A stretch of 16,811 bases of DNA from an uncultured Clostridium sp. (GTDB lineage Bacteria > Bacillota > Clostridia > TANB77 > CAG-508), in the NCBI GenBank assembly GCA_900552555.1, contig URZW01000027.1:1-16811 (forward strand), written 5' to 3'. The notes beneath the pieces are model-generated. The model was not told where the DNA came from. It made no database searches and saw only the letters and a program-made list of their open reading frames with translations. The translations under genes were made by a program, and so were the position numbers. Each line of letters begins with the position of its first letter. Within the stretch, counting starts at the first letter, position 1. This document shows positions 13,216-16,811 of this stretch, piece after piece.

Positions 13216-13899
13216 CTATTTTTGATTAATGAATATTCCAGGTCCCATTGTTGTTGTTACTGAAACACTCTTAATATATTGTCCTTTTGCAGCAGCTGGT
13301 TTTGCTTTTATTATAGCATTCATAATTGTATCATAGTTTTCAGCCAATTTATCAGCTCCAAAAGAAACTTTACCAAATCCTAAGTGAATAATATTTGTTT
13401 TATCTAATCTATATTCAACTTTACCAGATTTGATTTCATTTATTGCTTTTGTAACATCCATTGTTACTGTTCCAGATTTAGGGTTTGGCATTAATCCTTT
13501 TGGTCCTAATACTTTACCTAATCTACCTACAACACCCATCATATCTGGTGTTGCAACAACTACATCATAATCAAACCAGTTTTCATTTTGTATTTTTGGT
13601 ATTAATTCTTCTGCTCCAACAAAATCTGCTCCTGCTTTTTCAGCTTCTTCAGCTTTTGGTCCTTTTGCAAATACTAATACTTTTTGTGTTTTACCTGTAC
13701 CATTTGGAAGTACTACTGTACCTCTAACTTGTTGGTCAGCATGTTTTGAGTCTACCCCTAATTTAACATGTAATTCAACTGTTTCATCAAATTTAGCTTT
13801 TGGCATTTTTTCAATTAATTCTAAAGCTTCTTTGATATCATATTCTTTGTTTTTGTCCACTAATTTTGAACTTTCAGCATATCTTTTTGCTATTTTCAT
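13216..13899 (-). CDS. rplA: 50S ribosomal protein L1
   Basis: L1 binds 23S rRNA at the mobile stalk on the E-site side and helps release deacylated tRNA. The 227-residue length is close to the usual 230. Family signatures are GKRY-like start MKIAKRYAESSKLVD, the conserved GTGKTQKVLVFAKG (67-80), and the L1 hallmark GRLGKVLGPKGLMPNPKSGT at about 125-144. It ends VTTTMGPGIFINQ. The start has a perfect AGGAGG. It follows rplK after 170 bp of very AT-rich DNA in which no convincing promoter or terminator was seen, and precedes the L10 leader. Confidence 0.98.
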   Translation of the reverse strand: MKIAKRYAESSKLVDKNKEYDIKEALELIEKMPKAKFDETVELHVKLGVDSKHADQQVRGTVVLPNGTGKTQKVLVFAKGPKAEEAEKAGADFVGAEELIPKIQNENWFDYDVVVATPDMMGVVGRLGKVLGPKGLMPNPKSGTVTMDVTKAINEIKSGKVEYRLDKTNIIHLGFGKVSFGADKLAENYDTIMNAIIKAKPAAAKGQYIKSVSVTTTMGPGIFINQK

Positions 13900-14069
13900 T
13901 TTTTACCTCCTTTGGTTCTAACGAGTTTTACTCTCCCAATATTATATAATTATTATTTTATATTAAAAATAAATTATAAATATAATCTGTAATTTTATTT
14001 AAAATTTATTTAAAAATATACTTACATCTATAAAACAAATTATAAATACAATTTTATAACTCATTTTAA

Positions 14070-14498
14070 CTAATCAACAACTACTACACCCATTGATCTA
14101 GCAGTACCTTCTACCATACTCATTGCTGTCTCTAATGATGCAGCATTTAAATCTGGCATTTTTTGTTCTGCGATAGCTTTAACTTGTTCTTTAGTTATTT
14201 TAGCTACTTTTTCTTTATTTGGTTTTCCAGAACCTTTTTCAATTTTTATTGATTTTTTTATTAAAACTGCTACTGGTGGTACTTTTGTTATAAATTCAAA
14301 AGATTTATCTTTATAAACTGTTATAACAACTGGTATTATCATTCCAGGTTGATTTGCAGTTCTATCGTTGAATTCTTTTACGAATTGCATAATATTAACA
14401 CCACTTGAACCTAAAGCTGGTCCTACTGGTGGAGCCGGTGTTGCCTTTCCTGCTTCTATTTGTAATTTGATTATATTTGTAATTTCTTTTTCTGCCAT
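14070..14498 (-). CDS. rplK: 50S ribosomal protein L11
   Basis: L11 forms the base of the L7/L12 stalk with 23S rRNA and is needed for factor-dependent GTPase activity and, in many bacteria, for activation of RelA at starved ribosomes. The product is 142 residues, one more than the common 141. The N-terminal domain has the proline-rich PAPPVGPALGSSGVNIMQF (17-35), the thiopeptide-binding region; the C-terminal RNA-binding domain ends AMSMVEGTARSMGVVVVD. The start follows AGAGGAGGT. It sits 74 bp after nusG in the usual nusG-rplK-rplA order. Confidence 0.98.
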   Translation of the reverse strand: MAEKEITNIIKLQIEAGKATPAPPVGPALGSSGVNIMQFVKEFNDRTANQPGMIIPVVITVYKDKSFEFITKVPPVAVLIKKSIKIEKGSGKPNKEKVAKITKEQVKAIAEQKMPDLNAASLETAMSMVEGTARSMGVVVVD

Positions 14499-14572
14499 TT
14501 TATTGGCACCTCCTCTAAAACTTTCCTATTATTTTATTATTAAAAGCAACTATAAATTTTATACCATATTTA

Positions 14573-15109
14573 TTATTGAACTTTTTTTACTTGTGAAAAT
14601 TCAAGTACTACTGGAGTTTCTCTTCCAAACATTGATACTAAAACTTTTACTTTATGCTTTTCTTTATTTATTTCTTGAACTGTACCTACAAATCCTTCAA
14701 ATGGACCATTCATAACTTCAACTTGTTCATTAAGTTCATAATCAACATTAATTTCAGCTTCATCAAAGCCCATATTTCTTATTTCTTCATCTGTTAATGG
14801 AATTGGATCTGTTCCAGAACCAACAAAACCTGTTACACCTCTAGTATTTCTTACTATATACCAAGTTTCTTCAGTTACTATCATCTTAACTAAAACATAT
14901 CCAGGGAAAACTTTCTTTAAATTTGTTTTTCTTTTTCCATCTTTTATTTCTATTTGTTCTTCCATTGGAACTATTATATCAAAGAAATAATCTTCAAGTT
15001 CTCTATTTTTTATAGTATTTTCCAAGTCTTTTTTTACTTTGTTCTCATATCCAGAATAAGTATGTACAACATACCATCTTGGATTCATATCGTAATCTTT
15101 TTGAGACAT
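14573..15109 (-). CDS. nusG: Transcription termination / antitermination factor NusG
   Basis: NusG binds RNA polymerase at the clamp and modulates pausing, Rho action and coupling with the ribosome. The 178-residue protein has the NGN domain with WYVVHTYSGYENKVKKDLE (12-30), VFPGYVLVKM (67-76) and VRNTRGVTGFVG (86-97). A C-terminal KOW domain lies at about 125-178 (VEVMNGPFEGFVGTV). An extra MSQKDYD precedes the usual start of homology. The ATG at 15109 is chosen because AAGGAGG lies 10 nt upstream; Met8 is less likely. It follows secE after 51 bp, the common arrangement. Confidence 0.98.
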   Translation of the reverse strand: MSQKDYDMNPRWYVVHTYSGYENKVKKDLENTIKNRELEDYFFDIIVPMEEQIEIKDGKRKTNLKKVFPGYVLVKMIVTEETWYIVRNTRGVTGFVGSGTDPIPLTDEEIRNMGFDEAEINVDYELNEQVEVMNGPFEGFVGTVQEINKEKHKVKVLVSMFGRETPVVLEFSQVKKVQ

Positions 15110-15160
15110 CTAATTTAAGCCTCCTTCTGATATTTTTTTGACCATATAACTATTTAATAC

Positions 15161-15526
15161 TTATTCTGTAACATTATTTTCTTCCACAGTTTCTGTTTCT
15201 TGATTTTCTGTATCTGAATTTTCTTGTTGATTATCTACAGCACTATCATCAGAATTTTCATTTATTGTTTCATTGTTTTCAGTATTATTAGTTGATGAAT
15301 TAACAATATCCTGTTTTATTTTATCTACACCATATTTGTTCATAGATTCAAAAGCAACATCTAAAACAAATACTATTATAGCTGTTATAAGTACTATTGA
15401 CAAAACTGCTACTGTATTGTTAAATAATTGTTTTGGTGTTGGCCAAATTACTTTTTTTAATTCTGCTTTAAATTTTTTCATAAAGCTTGTTTTATCTTTA
15501 ATATTTTTTTCATCTTTTTTAGCCAT
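15161..15526 (-). CDS. secE: Preprotein translocase subunit SecE with long acidic C-terminal tail
   Basis: SecE clamps and stabilises SecY in the protein-export channel. Residues about 13-60 are the conserved core: an amphipathic cytoplasmic helix ending LKKVIWPTPKQL (23-34) and a single membrane helix at about 37-57 (TVAVLSIVLITAIIVFVLDVA). Family members of this type usually stop soon after that helix at 60-70 residues. This one runs to 121, with residues 76-121 almost entirely Asn, Glu, Thr, Ser, Asp and Gln (NNTENNETINENSDD...). By topology the tail would be outside the membrane. It is in frame with no sign of a shift. The start follows GGGAGG. It sits between rpmG and nusG as usual. Confidence 0.96.
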   Translation of the reverse strand: MAKKDEKNIKDKTSFMKKFKAELKKVIWPTPKQLFNNTVAVLSIVLITAIIVFVLDVAFESMNKYGVDKIKQDIVNSSTNNTENNETINENSDDSAVDNQQENSDTENQETETVEENNVTE

Positions 15527-15565
15527 TTCATTTCCTCCCTAAAATAGCTCTAATACTATATATTT

Positions 15566-15730
15566 TTATTTAGTTTCTTTATGTGTTGTACGCGTTTTAC
15601 AGAATTTACAATATTTAACTAATTCCAATCTATCAGTATTATTTCTTTTGTTTTTTGAAGTTACATAATTTCTATTTTTACATTCTGTACATTCTAATGT
15701 TATATTTTCTCTTGGTCCTTTTGCTGCCAT
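15566..15730 (-). CDS. rpmG: 50S ribosomal protein L33
   Basis: L33 is a small large-subunit protein near the E site. From the ATG at 15730 it has 54 residues, starting MAAKGPRENITLECTEC. Two CxxC pairs (CTEC, CKFC) mark the zinc-binding (C+) form of L33. Upstream in-frame ATG codons exist (to 15754), but GGAGG lies inside that extension and directly serves the ATG at 15730. It is the first gene of the operon, about 75 bp after a strong promoter. No tRNA-Trp gene lies between rpmG and secE. Confidence 0.96.
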   Translation of the reverse strand: MAAKGPRENITLECTECKNRNYVTSKNKRNNTDRLELVKYCKFCKTRTTHKETK

Positions 15731-15780
15731 TTTAATACACCTCCGAATTACCATACTTTTTTATTTTTAAACGATGTGAT

Positions 15781-15803
15781 CGTATGTCCGTAATATACAT
15801 ACG
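15781..15803 (-). promoter_or_regulatory. 5' UTR hairpin of the rpmG-rplL transcript
   Basis: On the minus strand CGTATGT and ACATACG form a perfect 7-bp stem with a 9-nt loop at or next to the predicted transcript start. An adjacent small inverted repeat, CGATGTGATCG, lies at 15770-15780. Such a 5' hairpin may protect the mRNA or serve as a binding site. Confidence 0.4.
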
Positions 15804-15810
15804 CTAGAAT

Positions 15811-15839
15811 ATTTTACCACTTTTATCTACTTATGTCAA
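15811..15839 (-). promoter_or_regulatory. Sigma-A promoter of the rpmG-secE-nusG-rplK-rplA-rplJ-rplL operon
   Basis: On the minus strand a perfect TTGACA (15834-15839) is followed after exactly 17 bp by TAAAAT (15811-15816). It lies just past the stop of the flavin-reductase-like gene and about 80 bp before the rpmG start. Its strength fits a ribosomal protein operon. Confidence 0.88.
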
Positions 15840-15861
15840 TGGATTTTAATTAAAAAAATGT

Positions 15862-16458
15862 CTATTTTTTTGATTTTTTTATATTGAATTTCGTTTTCTT
15901 TTTCTTTTGAACTGAAAATCCAAACTTTCCAAGCTTTTTTCCCATTGAATAATAGCCACCATTAGCATATGATATCAAATTGCATTTTGAAATGTCAAAT
16001 GCACCATCATCATCTATATATTTATCATCACTATTTATTGCCAAAACATCTGCTATAAACATTGTATGACTTCCTAATTCTTTAATTTCTCTAACCTTAC
16101 ATTCAACAGAAACAGGGCTTTCTTTAATCATAGGACATTTTACAAAATTTGCTTTTTCCTTATGCAAGTTCATTTCTTTGAATTTATCAACTTTTGCACC
16201 CGTTTTAACTCCACACCAATCAGTTATTTTAACTAAATCTTTTGTTGTTAAATTTATTACAAATTCACCTTGATTTTTTATTAAATTATATGAATATCTA
16301 CTTGGTCTAACAGATATATATACCATTGCAGGATTTGTATTTAATATTCCAGTCCATGCAACAGTAATTATATTAGATTTTTCCATTGTTCCACAACTTA
16401 CCATTACTGCAGGTATTGGATATAAAAATGTTCCTGGTTTCCACATTACTTTTGACAT
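15862..16458 (-). CDS. Flavin reductase-like FMN-binding protein
   Basis: The 198-residue protein matches the flavin reductase-like split-barrel family (PF01613 type), which binds FMN and in characterised members passes electrons from NAD(P)H to flavin. Visible family features are the start WKPGTFLYPIPAVMVSCG (6-23), IITVAWTGILNTNPAMVYISVRPSRYSYNLIK (split over 30-61) and GEFVINLTT (64-72). A lower-confidence part follows, with KCNLISYANGGYYSMGKKLGKFG near the C-terminus. The tail KKKKTKFNIKKSKK is strongly basic. Substrate and partner are unknown; an oxygen-stress or electron-transfer role is only inferred. The start has GAGGTGG close to the ATG. It lies alone between the 5S rRNA terminator and the rpmG promoter. 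Confidence 0.85.
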   Translation of the reverse strand: MSKVMWKPGTFLYPIPAVMVSCGTMEKSNIITVAWTGILNTNPAMVYISVRPSRYSYNLIKNQGEFVINLTTKDLVKITDWCGVKTGAKVDKFKEMNLHKEKANFVKCPMIKESPVSVECKVREIKELGSHTMFIADVLAINSDDKYIDDDGAFDISKCNLISYANGGYYSMGKKLGKFGFSVQKKKKTKFNIKKSKK

Positions 16459-16540
16459 ATTACCACCTCTTAATATTTTTATATTTTATCATTATATACT
16501 TTTATAATATATGCACACTTTTATAAATATTGTAATAAAA

Positions 16541-16580
16541 GCATTTAAAAATAAAATTACCTAACTTTATTTTTAAATGC
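16541..16580 (-). terminator. Terminator of the rRNA operon
   Basis: GCATTTAAAAATAAA (16541-16555) and TTTATTTTTAAATGC (16566-16580) form a perfect 15-bp stem around a 10-nt loop. On the minus strand it is followed by TTTTATTAC and lies about 45 bp past the 3' end of 5S rRNA. Confidence 0.8.
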
Positions 16581-16625
16581 CTTCATTAAAGTTTTATTTT
16601 TAATAGATATTTTTAAATAAAAAAA

Positions 16626-16740
16626 CTAGCGACAACCTATCTTCCCAGCAGGGTAACCCACAAGTATTTTCGGCACATTTAGGCTTGACTTCTGTGTTCG
16701 GGATGGGAACAGGTATTACCCTAAATGTCATTATCACTAG
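16626..16740 (-). rRNA. rrf: 5S ribosomal RNA
   Basis: On the minus strand the sequence contains the 5S landmarks CCTGTTCCCATCCCGAACAC, GAAGTCAAGCC and GGGTTACCCTGCTGGGA. The ends pair as CTAGTGATAA with TTGTCGCTAG. About 115 nt, normal for a Firmicute; ends are set by the terminal stem and may be off by a few bases. It is the last gene of an rRNA operon whose 23S gene must lie beyond the right edge; the 71 bases right of it look like spacer. Confidence 0.96.
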
Positions 16741-16811
16741 AAAATTATTGTATGCAATTAAAGCACACTCAAAAATACATAGATGAATTTGTTTTAGGAT
16801 TTTTTCGTTCC

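Noticed and set aside
13485..13727. A Leu-rich 80-residue frame on the plus strand opposite rplA
   Set aside because: It is the antisense shadow of the L1 gene, with low-complexity Leu/Phe composition and no ribosome binding site.
13900..14069. Separate promoter for rplA in the rplK-rplA gap
   Set aside because: The gap is so AT-rich that -10-like strings are everywhere; no -35 and -10 pair with proper spacing stands out.
16741..16811. 3' end of 23S rRNA at the right edge
   Set aside because: No recognisable 23S 3' terminal sequence is present in these 71 bases; they look like the 23S-5S spacer.
1..16811. CRISPR array, prophage, complete insertion sequence or toxin-antitoxin system
   Set aside because: No regularly spaced repeats, transposase, integrase or paired small toxin/antitoxin genes were seen.

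Overview
The window looks like chromosome from a low-GC, spore-forming Firmicute of the class Clostridia. It is strongly AT-rich and its genes are preceded by AGGAGG-type ribosome binding sites. It carries two sporulation genes (spoIVA and a sigma-K gene), whiA, a Firmicutes-style 6S RNA and a clostridial pilin-like protein. The genus cannot be named from the sequence alone.

Layout, left to right. (1) 1-160, minus: the start of a prepilin-like protein cut by the window edge, with its own promoter and an operator-like hairpin. (2) 469-1947, plus: spoIVA, ending in a strong hairpin terminator. (3) 2015-7169, minus: a probable operon prmC - whiA - hemW - rlmN - beta-lactamase-like hydrolase, with a good sigma-A promoter at 7248-7276. 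(4) 7343-8959, minus: a 538-residue protein I cannot assign, transcribed alone between its own promoter and terminator. (5) 9127-9838, plus: sigma-K, in which the start codon with a ribosome binding site and the hydrophobic pro-sequence lie in one frame and the mature sigma factor in another. (6) 10046-10244, plus: 6S RNA. (7) 10417-10493, minus: elongator tRNA-Met with a consensus promoter. (8) 10649-10966 and 11053-11757, minus: a small unknown protein and the MTA/SAH nucleosidase mtnN. (9) 11915-15730, minus: the operon rpmG - secE - nusG - rplK - rplA - L10 leader - rplJ - rplL, from a near-consensus promoter at 15811-15839 to a strong terminator at 11843-11882. rpoB does not follow rplL. 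(10) 15862-16458, minus: a flavin-reductase-like protein. (11) 16626-16740, minus: 5S rRNA, the end of an rRNA operon entering from the right edge.

Most of the window is translation and transcription machinery: ribosomal proteins, NusG, SecE, 5S, tRNA-Met, 6S RNA, and the enzymes RlmN (23S rRNA/tRNA methylation) and PrmC (release-factor methylation). The sporulation genes are interspersed. No CRISPR array, complete insertion sequence or prophage was seen. The most noteworthy signal is the split reading frame of sigK. The only CGG codon met in any likely reading frame lies at the edge of the stretch where the frame must change. Also notable are two hairpins in different places that share the rare loop GGGACGGG, an unusually long acidic tail on SecE, and the unassigned 538-residue protein.
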